From the NCBI RefSeq assembly GCF_900112495.1, contig NZ_FOMA01000004.1, forward strand, positions 434,001 to 498,000: a stretch of 64,000 nt of DNA, written 5' to 3'. Position numbers and translations under genes: made by a program. Source of the DNA: Bacillus sp. OV322 (GTDB taxonomy: Bacteria; Bacillota; Bacilli; Bacillales; DSM-1321). A model generated the notes under the pieces. The model saw nothing but the letters and a program-made list of their open reading frames with translations. It did not search any database and was not told the origin of the DNA. Shown in pieces: positions 57,672 to 64,000 of the stretch. How positions within the stretch are numbered: position 1 is the first letter of the stretch; each line of letters starts with the position of its first letter.

Positions 57672-57704
57672 AAAAATGGAGGATCCTGCACTCCATTTTT
57701 TTAT
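57671..57704. terminator. Terminator between ytlD and ytkD
   Basis: AAAAATGGAG then CTCCATTTTT around GATCCTGCA, between convergent genes. Confidence 0.85.
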
Positions 57705-57717
57705 TTGCACAAAGTTT

Positions 57718-58194
57718 TCAGGATGAATTTTTACCCTGCAGCTTCTTGAGCCTTTCAAGACTAAAGGGCAAGATATCGTCCTTCATGATAAAACTGAAAC
57801 CCGGCTCCTCTTTTATGTTATGGGGCAGCCTCGATAACAGCACTGGCCCCTCTGTTTCTAAATAGGAGTTCTTGACAGCCATATTGGCCAGCTCTGAAAA
57901 ATAAATGGATTTTACAAAAGACTTCTTATCATCATGAACTTTGTATTGGCCTAAAAACAGCAGATTTTCAGCTCTGCCTCCCGTTTCCTCAAATACTTCC
58001 CTTGCAGCAGCTTCTTCAGCACTTTCTCCCCGCTCCTTCTTTCCGCCCGGAAATTCCATTCCCCTGATTTTATGGCGCGTCAAGACCCACTCACCTCTAT
58101 AGCTGCAAAGAACGAGGACATGATCCGCACTTCCGAAAACTGCCTCCTCAGACAACTCCACTAAATTCCCTTGATAATCAATAAATTTCTTCAT
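57718..58194 (-). CDS. ytkD: YtkD, Nudix hydrolase
   Basis: 158 residues. The Nudix box is GGKKERGESAEEAAAREVFEETGG (about residues 50-73; key residues E54, R65-E66, E69-E70), matching GX5EX7REUXEEXGU. B. subtilis YtkD is an 8-oxo-dGTP/RNA-processing Nudix enzyme that limits oxidative mutagenesis. ATG with GGGGGTAACTAT. It is divergent from the following lipoprotein, with the start regions close together. Confidence 0.93.
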   Translation of the reverse strand: MKKFIDYQGNLVELSEEAVFGSADHVLVLCSYRGEWVLTRHKIRGMEFPGGKKERGESAEEAAAREVFEETGGRAENLLFLGQYKVHDDKKSFVKSIYFSELANMAVKNSYLETEGPVLLSRLPHNIKEEPGFSFIMKDDILPFSLERLKKLQGKNSS

Positions 58195-58311
58195 ATAGTT
58201 ACCCCCGGATCACAAACAGTAAAAAAGTCCCATTTATTCCTTTTTCAAACAACTGGCTCGTCATTTGTTATATTCTGTATATATATTCCATTTATGAAAG
58301 GAGCACAAATT

Positions 58312-59160
58312 ATGAAACTAAAATGGCTGGCTGCCCCTCTTTGTATTTCCATATTAATGCTTAGTGCGTGCAGCGAAAAGGCAGAGCCCGTATCATCAGA
58401 AAAAGGTACTGACAGTACTAAGGACAGCCAAAAATCACTTACACTCGAACAGGTGTACAAAAAGACAACTGAAGCTGCAGGCACCATCAAAAGCCTCTCG
58501 ATCGATATGAACATGGATCAGGTTACGGATGATGGTACAGGAAAATCTGTTTCTGTTAAATCCGAAATGAAAATGGATGTCATCCAAGAGCCGATTTCTT
58601 TTTACCAAAAGGCACGTATTACACCAAAAGGTGAACAGCCTGAGGAAACAGAAAGCTATTTCACGAAGGATGGCTTTTTCACTTATGATCCAACATCAAA
58701 ACAGTGGATGAAGCTGCCTGATTCTTTGACTGCCGTACTTAAGAATCTCCCTAAAACCCAAGGCAATCCTGCCGATCAGCTAAGAAAGCTGCAGCAATTT
58801 GTTAACGACTTTACCTTTCAAACCGACAACTCTCAATATATTTTAACCCTTGATGCATCGGGCGACAAATTCAATGATTTTATAAAAGAAGAAGCTAAGA
58901 AAAACTTAGGCCCGGAGTCACAGAATCTTCCGATTGATGACGCCCTGGACATTAAAAATGTGAAATATAAATACTATATCGATAAAAATACCTTTTATCC
59001 AAAAAGACTGATTATCGCGATGGAGATGAACGTAAAGACGGCTGGCGAAGAAATCCATAGCAAACAAACCTCAGACAGCACCTTCTCAAACTTCAACAAA
59101 GTTAAAGCGATTACAATACCGCAAAAGATCATACAAACAGCAGAGGACATGCCCCAATAA
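58312..59160 (+). CDS. DUF6612-type lipoprotein
   Basis: 282 residues. Signal peptide KLKWLAAPLCISILMLSAC with lipobox LSAC (Cys about residue 20). A Ser/Lys-rich linker follows, then a LolA-like beta fold with repeated KxEMKMDV/YYxKDGFFTYDPTSKQW strands (TLEQVYKKTTEAAGTIKS, SYFTKDGFF). The family is found in Bacillus cell envelopes; function unknown. I chose the ATG at 58312 with GAAAGGAGCACAAATT; the frame is open upstream but unsupported. A family 2 repeat begins right after its stop. Confidence 0.85.
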   Translation: MKLKWLAAPLCISILMLSACSEKAEPVSSEKGTDSTKDSQKSLTLEQVYKKTTEAAGTIKSLSIDMNMDQVTDDGTGKSVSVKSEMKMDVIQEPISFYQKARITPKGEQPEETESYFTKDGFFTYDPTSKQWMKLPDSLTAVLKNLPKTQGNPADQLRKLQQFVNDFTFQTDNSQYILTLDASGDKFNDFIKEEAKKNLGPESQNLPIDDALDIKNVKYKYYIDKNTFYPKRLIIAMEMNVKTAGEEIHSKQTSDSTFSNFNKVKAITIPQKIIQTAEDMPQ

Positions 59161-59375
59161 ATGTGGAAGCGCCTTGTTCATAGGAACAAAAACTAAGAAC
59201 GCCGCGTCCTGCGGCAACGTCTTTGTGACCCCCATCCTGGGGGCCCAAGCAAATAGGGTTTTGGCCTTGGAAGGCGCTCTTTGCCTTCTAAGGACAAAAC
59301 ATCTTTTGCACAGCGAGCTAGGCGCTGGAGCTGGATTCATTAAAAAGCGGAAGCGCCAGTTCAGGCTCCGCTAAT
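59161..59375. repeat. Family 2 repeat, two joined units
   Basis: Begins AAGCGCCTTGTTC, includes CGCGTCCTGCGGCAACGTC, CCCCCATCCTGGGGGCCC, GGCGCTCTTTGCC and GAGCTAGGCGCTGGAGCTGGA, and ends in GCGGAAGCGCCAG. It abuts the lipoprotein stop codon and the terminator at 59385. Confidence 0.88.
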
Positions 59376-59384
59376 CAAATATAC

Positions 59385-59431
59385 AAAAACGCAGGATGAG
59401 ATCTCTTATGAGAAGCCATCCTGCGTTTTTG
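59385..59431. terminator. Bidirectional terminator
   Basis: AAAAACGCAGGATG/CATCCTGCGTTTTT, 14-bp stem between the lipoprotein repeat region and the following minus-strand gene. Confidence 0.85.
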
Positions 59432-59744
59432 CCTGAAGAATTCCTATTGCCTCTATATGATTTTTTGCCTCCTGATCGCCAAGCTCGTGTATCATTTCGT
59501 AAATTTTTTGAAGTGCCATATCATTCGTATCATTGCCGCGGTCGTAGTGATATTGCACATATGGCACATGGGCACGATAGAAATTTTCAATATCTGCGGA
59601 ATAACTCTGATCAAAGTAAGATCTAAGCCTGATAATTTCATTATCGGTTGCTTCAATCTTATAATTCCATGTAGAGCATTCCCGATCCTGGAATATTTGT
59701 CCGCTGCCCAGCTCAATATAATAGGTCTTTTTGCTTTCAGCCAA
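59406..59744 (-). CDS. Conserved Bacillus small protein, unknown function
   Basis: 112 residues, soluble, acidic and aromatic: TYYIELGSGQI, WNYKIEATDNEIIRLRSYFDQSYSADIENFYRAHVPYVQYHYDRGND, then a helical end (MALQKIYEMIHELGDQEAKNHIEAIGIL). I recall similar proteins annotated vaguely as hydrolases in Bacillus, but I see no catalytic motif. The start is TTG at 59744 with AGGGGGCAGATGCT upstream. Confidence 0.75.
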   Translation of the reverse strand: MAESKKTYYIELGSGQIFQDRECSTWNYKIEATDNEIIRLRSYFDQSYSADIENFYRAHVPYVQYHYDRGNDTNDMALQKIYEMIHELGDQEAKNHIEAIGILQAKTQDGFS

Positions 59745-59970
59745 AGCATCTGCCCCCTTGTTTATTTGTTAGTTATATTTTCCTTCACGAAGCACCTTTT
59801 CATACCCAAAACCTTTAGAGGATTTTCATATTGCATTGTGGAAGTTTTCTATCAAAATGTAAAAAAATAGATTAAAGAATCATTCTAAGGGTAAAACATA
59901 TAGTATATTCAAAAGTTGTTTTTTCGGTCAAAAATAGCTGCACAGACATCCAGATTGTGAGGTGATAGGA

Positions 59971-60228
59971 ATGAAACTGATTGAAGACTTGTATAATCTT
60001 TATCGGAACAAGCTTACAGGGGATGAAGAAGATATCGATATGCTGGCATTTGCTGTATTAGAACAGCTTGACCGCGGGGAAATCCTCGGGCTGCTTCAGG
60101 ATATGGATGACCAGGAATTGAACAATTTAATGGGGTTATATATCATCGAGTCATTAAAAGGGAAATTCGCTCAAGAAAGCCTTGATGACGTGAAGCCGCT
60201 TCCCTTTCACCAGCGCAATATCCATTAA
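59971..60228 (+). CDS. DUF6154 family small protein
   Basis: 85 residues, strongly acidic and helical (KLIEDLYNLYRNKLTGDEEDIDMLAFAVLEQLDRGEILGLLQDMDDQELNNLMGLYIIESLKGKF). It resembles a small Bacillus family of unknown function. ATG with GAGGTGATAGGA upstream. It is divergent from the preceding TTG gene and converges on dps. Confidence 0.8.
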   Translation: MKLIEDLYNLYRNKLTGDEEDIDMLAFAVLEQLDRGEILGLLQDMDDQELNNLMGLYIIESLKGKFAQESLDDVKPLPFHQRNIH

Positions 60229-60318
60229 GGTTACTGTCTGCTGATATCACTTTCCATACATATCTGCCCTCACTGCGGAACATATAAAATGACCTGCAGT
60301 GATCGATTTCAAAGAACT

Positions 60319-60352
60319 GAGCCGGCATTTTATAGCCGGCTCATTTTCTTTG
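60319..60352 (+). terminator. DUF6154 gene terminator
   Basis: GAGCCGGC/GCCGGCTC stem, loop 8, followed by ATTTTCTTT. Confidence 0.78.
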
Positions 60353-60357
60353 CAAGC

Positions 60358-60390
60358 AAAAAAAAGACCCGCTTTAAAAGCGGATCTTTC
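60358..60390 (-). terminator. dps terminator
   Basis: AAAGATCCGCTTT/AAAGCGGGTCTTT stem with a long T-tract (60366-60357 region) on the minus strand. Confidence 0.85.
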
Positions 60391-60398
60391 CTTAATTA

Positions 60399-60839
60399 TC
60401 AACGTCCAAGATAGGCTCTTAGCATCCATGCATGTTTATTAAGGCTCTTCTTCATGCCAATCAGCATATCACCAGTAACCTGGTCATCGTCCTTCTCGGC
60501 AGATTCTATACCTTCCTCGAGTTCCTTAGACAATTTTTCAAAGTCGGTAATAACACTTTGAACCATATCTTCTGTATTTTCCTGGCCTGTAGCTTCCTCA
60601 ATGGAAGTCAGTTCCATATATTCCTTAATAGTTGCAACCGGCTTTTCCCCAAGTGCCAAAAGCCTTTCTGCAAGCTCATCCATGTTAGCAGTCACTTCAT
60701 TATATAGTTCTTCAAGCTTTACATGGAGTTCAAAAAAATGCGGTCCATTAACGAACCAATGATAATTGTGCAGCTTTGTATAAAGCACGCTGAAATTGGC
60801 GATTTCCTTATTTACCACTTCTACAGTCTTTTTAGACAT
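60399..60839 (-). CDS. dps: Dps-family ferritin-like DNA-binding protein
   Basis: 146 residues. The Dps ferroxidase signature is visible: YTKLHNYHWFVNGPHFFELHVKLEELYNEVTANMDELAERLLALG (His and Asp/Glu ligands at the dimer interface). Dps stores iron and shields DNA from peroxide. It matches B. subtilis Dps (YtkB). ATG with GGAGGTTGATAGT ahead. A sigma-B-like promoter lies about 32 bases upstream, in line with general-stress control. Confidence 0.94.
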   Translation of the reverse strand: MSKKTVEVVNKEIANFSVLYTKLHNYHWFVNGPHFFELHVKLEELYNEVTANMDELAERLLALGEKPVATIKEYMELTSIEEATGQENTEDMVQSVITDFEKLSKELEEGIESAEKDDDQVTGDMLIGMKKSLNKHAWMLRAYLGR

Positions 60840-60869
60840 ACTATCAACCTCCTGTATATATTTTATATA

Positions 60870-60894
60870 TTTCCCTTTTACTAAAAGTTAAAAC
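60870..60894 (-). promoter_or_regulatory. Sigma-B-like promoter of dps
   Basis: GTTTTA, 13 bases, GGGAAA on the minus strand. The match is weaker than at ytxG, but dps is a known sigma-B target in B. subtilis. Confidence 0.65.
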
Positions 60895-60984
60895 ATTTAT
60901 TTAGCAAGCTGCTATGGGCTATTGTTTAGGGATTGTGACCTTTATTAAAGAATATCGTCTATACAATTAAAGGAGGTCATTCAA

Positions 60985-61404
60985 ATATTTCCAGATAAAA
61001 GAAATAATCATTATTTCAGCAAGTTTAGCATTATAGTTTCTTTGTTTCTTGTCCTACTTGCTGGATGTGCTATGAGTACAATCAAAATACCACTTGTTAT
61101 TAATAAATATGATGCAGATGGTAACGAGCATCCATATAAAACCATTAATAACGAAGAAGACATTAAAGAAGTCAAAAAAGTTCTTAAAAATGCTAAGTGG
61201 GAAAATTCAAAAGTTGAATTAAAAAAAAATCCTGATTATAACTTTTATTTTGATAATCCTAATGCAAAAACAATTGAATATAGATTATGGATTACACCGA
61301 ATAAGAAACAGATAGAAATTTATAAAGGAACTGCTGAATTTGCCAAGTTATCAGTAAAGGACTCTACAAGTATTTTTTCCATTTTTGAAATCAGATCGAA
61401 TTAG
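60985..61404 (+). CDS. YhfM-like lipoprotein with apparent ATA start
   Basis: 139 residues if started at 60985. A perfect AGGAGG (60971-60976) lies 8 bases before an ATA codon, and from there the frame encodes a complete lipoprotein signal: basic n-region (PDKRNNHYFSK), hydrophobic core (FSIIVSLFLVL), lipobox LAGC. The nearest standard start, TTG at 61042, would remove most of the signal. The mature part (KYDADGNEHPYKTINNEEDIKEVKKVLKNAKWENSKVELKKNPDY) resembles B. subtilis YhfM. Base composition is AT-richer than its neighbours, suggesting acquisition. Either AUA is used, or a former ATG has mutated and the gene is weak or dead. Confidence 0.7.
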   Translation: MFPDKRNNHYFSKFSIIVSLFLVLLAGCAMSTIKIPLVINKYDADGNEHPYKTINNEEDIKEVKKVLKNAKWENSKVELKKNPDYNFYFDNPNAKTIEYRLWITPNKKQIEIYKGTAEFAKLSVKDSTSIFSIFEIRSN

Positions 61405-61722
61405 CAAGATAGACCTTTTGAACATTTCAACTGTGTTATAACTTGATTTTTGACAGGCTGAATATGCATATGCTCCCACCCGTTTTTCGAGTGATAAATG
61501 CTTCCCCATTCAAGCCATCTAAACTAATAAAGGCAGTTTTCAAGGGAATTTTACTGCCACACCTTGAGAACTAAGCCAAGTTTTCAAATGACTATGAAAG
61601 CTATTAACTTGCTGTATAAAGTATATACCTTTCGTCAGCCGTTCCTTTTTGCTGTTCGTGAGCCAATCTATGTCCTCAAACAGTCGGATAGCTGACAGGT
61701 GATTCATCCTCCACTTCCTCAT
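61405..61722 (-). pseudogene. IS1595-like transposase remnant (C-terminal fragment)
   Basis: The frame from 61722 reads IDWLTNSKKERLTKGIYFIQQVNSFHSHLKTWLSSQGVAVKF and stops. Shifted frame continues NCLY-stop-FRWLEWGSIYHSKNGWEHMHIQPVKNQV. Together these match the end of IS1595-type transposases, which typically read VNSYHSRLKxWxxxFxGVATKYLxNYLxWFRWL. So there is at least one frameshift, one nonsense codon (a Trp to TAG), and no N-terminal catalytic part. It is a dead relic beside the AT-rich lipoprotein gene. Family name from recall of the motif. Confidence 0.6.
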
Positions 61723-61811
61723 TGGACTATGCCCTTCACATTCCTTAAAGTTTGGGTTTTCTCACCTCTATTTTGATAAAATAGGATTAAAAGGAAAAGG
61801 GAGGGATTCGC

Positions 61812-62009
61812 TTGGTCACAATCATGATTATTGCGGGCATTTTAATTGTCCTTGCCGTCTTGCTGCTTTCGGTTACTACAGTCAATAAGGGCTATGGCTA
61901 TAAGCACACCATTGATCCAATTGATAACAAGGATGACAGCCATGGAAATGATTCCTTTGCAGACAAAGCTGAAACTTTGGAAGGGCAAAACGAAGATCAG
62001 CCGAAGTAA
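61812..62009 (+). CDS. ytzI: YtzI-like small membrane protein
   Basis: 65 residues. One membrane helix (MIIAGILIVLAVLLLSVTTV, about residues 5-24) is followed by a polar, acidic tail (YKHTIDPIDNKDDSHGNDSFADKAETLEGQNEDQPK). Length and the KHTIDPID motif agree with YtzI of Bacillus. Function unknown. The start is TTG with GGGAGGGATTCGC upstream. Confidence 0.75.
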   Translation: MVTIMIIAGILIVLAVLLLSVTTVNKGYGYKHTIDPIDNKDDSHGNDSFADKAETLEGQNEDQPK

Positions 62010-62098
62010 TGAGACATATCCAACATGATAAATCATTACGGCCGGGATGTTTATGAATACATCCGCTCATTATGGCTGCTTTTTTATTTCTCTGTAAA

Positions 62099-62139
62099 CT
62101 AAAAAAGCAGCCTCAGGGCCGAACCCCAGGCTGCTTTCC
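62099..62139 (-). terminator. luxS terminator
   Basis: AAAGCAGCCT/AGGCTGCTTT stem with a T6 tract after it on the minus strand. Confidence 0.85.
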
Positions 62140-62145
62140 AATTAT

Positions 62146-62619
62146 TTATGCGAATACTTGATGAAGATCTTCTTTGCTTTGTTTAAGCCAGAAGTTCATC
62201 AATTTTTTTGCTCCTTCAAGGTCATGAAGTTTAGCCTGGCCGCATTGTGTTTCATTTGCAGCAGGAATTTCAGTGACTTGCACGCCATCCTTCATGGTTT
62301 CTTCCAGAACATCGATAATCTCTGAAACCGTAGGTTCTCCGCTTACGACCAGGTAAAACCCTGTCTGGCAGCCCATTGGGGAAATATCAATGATATCAAA
62401 ATGATCATACTGCTCGGAATGCTTGCGGATATTATAAGCAAGCAAATGCTCAAGCGTATGGATGGAATCCGGCTGCATTGACTGTTTATTCGGCTGGCAA
62501 AAACGTATATCGAATTTATTAACAACACCGTCTGTACCTACTTTATGAACACCGCAATGTCTGACAAAAGGGGCTTTAACAGCGTTATGATCTAATTCAA
62601 AGCTTTCTACTGAAGGCAT
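62146..62619 (-). CDS. luxS: S-ribosylhomocysteine lyase LuxS
   Basis: 157 residues, the standard size. It cleaves S-ribosylhomocysteine to homocysteine and DPD, the precursor of AI-2, closing the activated-methyl cycle that starts with MetK. Iron/zinc ligands H54 and H58 are in IHTLEHLL, C126 in [12 protein letters not shown]; catalytic C84 is in [14 protein letters not shown] with AAGGAGTGATAAA ahead. Its terminator follows directly. Confidence 0.98.
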   Translation of the reverse strand: MPSVESFELDHNAVKAPFVRHCGVHKVGTDGVVNKFDIRFCQPNKQSMQPDSIHTLEHLLAYNIRKHSEQYDHFDIIDISPMGCQTGFYLVVSGEPTVSEIIDVLEETMKDGVQVTEIPAANETQCGQAKLHDLEGAKKLMNFWLKQSKEDLHQVFA

Positions 62620-62796
62620 TTTATCACTCCTTATTGTTTTCTGTATCCTATTCTACAGCTAATTCCGACATTTTTCATCTATTTTGTTTGATTTATAATT
62701 AATTTCTGGAATAGGCATCCCTGCTGAATCTCTATAGAGATATATGATATAGTTGCACAAGAAGCATTAACACATTCTATGAAAAGGATGACACTC

Positions 62797-63027
62797 ATGA
62801 TCAACAAACTCCTTATAGGATTAATCCGTTTTTATCAGATTGCCATTTCCCCTCTTAAGCCCCCTTCCTGCCGTTTTTACCCTACATGTTCTCATTACGG
62901 AATTGAAGCGATTAAGCGTTTTGGGCCTTTTAAAGGAAGCTGGCTTACTTTCATCAGGATTTTAAAATGCCAGCCGTTTCATCCTGGAGGCTTTGATCCT
63001 GTCCCTGAAAAAAAGAGGAAAAAATAA
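62797..63027 (+). CDS. ytjA: YidD-type membrane protein insertion factor (YtjA)
   Basis: 76 residues with the three conserved Cys and the family block [20 protein letters not shown], then [24 protein letters not shown]. YidD proteins help YidC insert membrane proteins. The N-terminus is amphipathic. I chose the ATG at 62797, preceded by AAAAGGATGACACTC; an ATG six codons upstream lacks a site. Divergent from luxS. Confidence 0.94.
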   Translation: MINKLLIGLIRFYQIAISPLKPPSCRFYPTCSHYGIEAIKRFGPFKGSWLTFIRILKCQPFHPGGFDPVPEKKRKK

Positions 63028-63051
63028 AGTAACTTTTATGTCATTGTTAAT

Positions 63052-63128
63052 GGCTGTTTTCGTAAACTTTGCTGCTATGGAACAAGGTGGCTGATTTCCG
63101 CTCCAGGTTGCTCGTTCTCCGCGGGGCA
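63052..63128 (+). repeat. Family 1 repeat fragment, copy j
   Basis: First 77 bases only, from GGCTGTTTTCGTAAAC to CTCCGCGGGGCAG. It then changes abruptly to unrelated AT-rich DNA. Confidence 0.85.
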
Positions 63129-63219
63129 GTAACTAAAATACCATTTAAAAATAAGAATCATGAACTCTAAATGGCTAACCCTATATATGTTCGTTACTTT
63201 TACTATAGGAGTGGATATC

Positions 63220-63372
63220 ATGGCAGAGGATGTCAAATGTACAGTTAACAATTGCCGATACTGGAAGCATGGAAACCGTTGTTCTGCTGAAAGCATCATG
63301 GTGGTAAACTACTCTGAAGAACGTGCACATACAAGCAATGATGCCGGCTGCAGAACCTTTGAGCCTGCATAA
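63220..63372 (+). CDS. DUF1540 small Cys-rich protein
   Basis: 50 residues, one DUF1540 domain: DVKCTVNNCRYWKHGNRCSAESIMV, with Cys at four positions (three in the first 21 residues, one near the end in AGCRTFEP), probably a metal-binding knuckle. Common in spore-formers; function unknown. I chose the ATG at 63220 with AGGAGTGGATATC ahead. A 31-bp tandem duplication covers the final codons and the stop. Confidence 0.88.
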   Translation: MAEDVKCTVNNCRYWKHGNRCSAESIMVVNYSEERAHTSNDAGCRTFEPA

Positions 63373-63424
63373 TGTAAAAATACAGGAAGGGAAGCCTGCA
63401 TAATGTAAAAATACAGGAAGGGAA
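63363..63424. repeat. 31-bp tandem duplication at the DUF1540 3' end
   Basis: The unit GCCTGCATAATGTAAAAATA plus CAGGAAGGGAA occurs at 63363 and again at 63394, identical. It duplicates the last codons, the stop and the first arm of the terminator. Confidence 0.92.
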
Positions 63425-63439
63425 GCCTTCCTGTTTTTT
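63411..63439 (+). terminator. DUF1540 gene terminator
   Basis: ACAGGAAGG/CCTTCCTGT around GAAG, then T6. Confidence 0.85.
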
Positions 63440-63483
63440 ATTTATATATATACGATTTATACAGCTAGCTAAAACAAGAAACC

Positions 63484-63660
63484 TTATAAAATCCTTTGTA
63501 TAAGAAGGAAACGCCCTGAACGCTTTTTAAGCCGGCATTTCTGCCTGATTTTCTTTATCTCATTCACATCAAGGGCGGTAATTTCCTTTATCACATTAAT
63601 CGGCAATCCTCTTAATAGCAGTATTTCAGCAATAAGATATGGTTTATTCTCAGAACTCAT
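63484..63660 (-). CDS. 58-residue helix-turn-helix-like small protein
   Basis: Translated: MSSENKPYLIAEILLLRGLPINV, then IKEITALDVNEIKKIRQK, then a basic end (CRLKKRSGRFLLIQRIL). The ATG has GGGAGATCAT upstream. The pattern hydrophobic helix - GLPI - helix - LDVNEIKKI looks like a small HTH such as those at the end of Rpn-type nucleases, but no family is certain. It lies between the DUF1540 gene and a family 1 repeat. Confidence 0.6.
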   Translation of the reverse strand: MSSENKPYLIAEILLLRGLPINVIKEITALDVNEIKKIRQKCRLKKRSGRFLLIQRIL

Positions 63661-63834
63661 ATGATCTCCCTGCCTTTTTAAGTGATGGGCTTTTTTAATC
63701 TTGTCTGTTAATTTCCGCTGAAGGTGCCCGCTTCTCTAAAAACGTACACCTGATGAGACTGTAGTGTTTATTATAAAAAGATAACCAGGAAAAGACTATC
63801 GGCACATGCCTATTTTGCAGCCTATTTATACAAA

Positions 63835-64000
63835 GGCTGTTTTCGTAAACTTTGTTGCTAAGAAACAAGGTGGTTGATTTCCTCTCCAGGATGCTCGCTT
63901 TCCGCGGGGCAGCCGGTGAGCCTCCTCGGCTGCGCCTGCTTAGGTCTCACCTTTTCTGCTCATCCCGCAGGAGTCTCGCACCTTACGCTCCAATCTACCT
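63835..64000 (+). repeat. Family 1 repeat, copy k (cut by window end)
   Basis: GGCTGTTTTCGTAAAC, then AAGGTGGTTGATTTCC, CTCCTCGGCTGCGCC, TCTGCTCATCCCGCAGGAG and CTTACGCTCCAATC up to the window edge. It is of the same sub-type as copies e and f. Confidence 0.9.

Noticed and set aside
1-64000. CRISPR array, prophage, toxin-antitoxin or defence island
   Set aside because: The repeats are long, dispersed and lack uniform spacers; no cas, integrase, phage structural or toxin genes are visible. The few tandem repeats are explained by family 2 or simple slippage.

Overview
The window looks like a chromosomal segment of a low-to-mid GC, spore-forming Bacillaceae (Bacillus sensu lato, Cytobacillus/Mesobacillus type). 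This rests on gene content and order. With gaps, it follows the Bacillus subtilis block acuABC - ccpA - aroA - ytxGHJ - murC - sftA - ytpQP - ytoP - ytnP - trmB - ytmP - ytlPQR - dat - pepV - ytzE/ytzG/murJ/ytfP - cse60 - leuS - ytzC - ytqAB - ytpA - ytoA - metK - pckA - ytmBA - ytlACD - ytkD - dps - luxS - ytjA. The genus is inferred; no marker gene fixes the species.

Layout. 1-4.0 kb: acetate utilisation tail (acuB, acuC), carbon catabolite regulator ccpA and DAHP synthase aroA. 4.3-6.4 kb: a 719-residue FtsA/PilM-like actin ATPase with a long repeat-containing tail. 6.7-8.4 kb: ytxGHJ stress operon behind a strong sigma-B promoter. 8.7-16.8 kb: aminopeptidase, murC, the FtsK-type translocase sftA, ytpQ and ytpP. 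17-19 kb: a chemotaxis receptor with a possible sigma-D promoter. 19-28 kb: peptidase, lactonase, tRNA methyltransferase, kinase and RNA-repair-type genes. 28-38 kb: dat, pepV, a DUF445 protein, His-rich YmaF, signal peptidase, an M48 protease overlapping an ankyrin gene, ytzE, pseudouridine synthase and murJ. 39.8-49.8 kb: ytfP, cse60, rhodanese, leuS under a T-box, an MFS transporter, ytzC, the tRNA-modification pair ytqA/ytqB, ytpA and ytoA. 50-57.7 kb: metK under a SAM-I riboswitch, pckA with a CcpN-type operator, ytmBA and the ytlACD importer. 57.7-64 kb: ytkD, lipoproteins, dps behind a sigma-B-like promoter, a transposase remnant, luxS, yidD-type ytjA, a DUF1540 protein and a 58-codon ORF.

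Most genes are housekeeping and ordinary. What the gene list does not explain is a heavy load of intergenic repeats. Family 1 is a MITE-like element of about 225 bp with imperfect terminal inverted repeats (GGCTGTTTTCGTAAA / GGCTCTTTTCTTAAA), with 11 full, deleted or truncated copies. Family 2 is a palindrome-rich element built from blocks such as GCGCAAGCGC and GGCGCTGGAGCTGGA; it occurs at five loci, including a 182-bp tandem array next to murC. Other points of interest are the FtsA-like fusion, the M48/ankyrin overlap at a homopolymer, and a lipoprotein whose only well-placed start codon is ATA. I found no CRISPR array, no prophage, no recognisable defence system, no rRNA and no tRNA, and no convincing wholly new multi-gene system.
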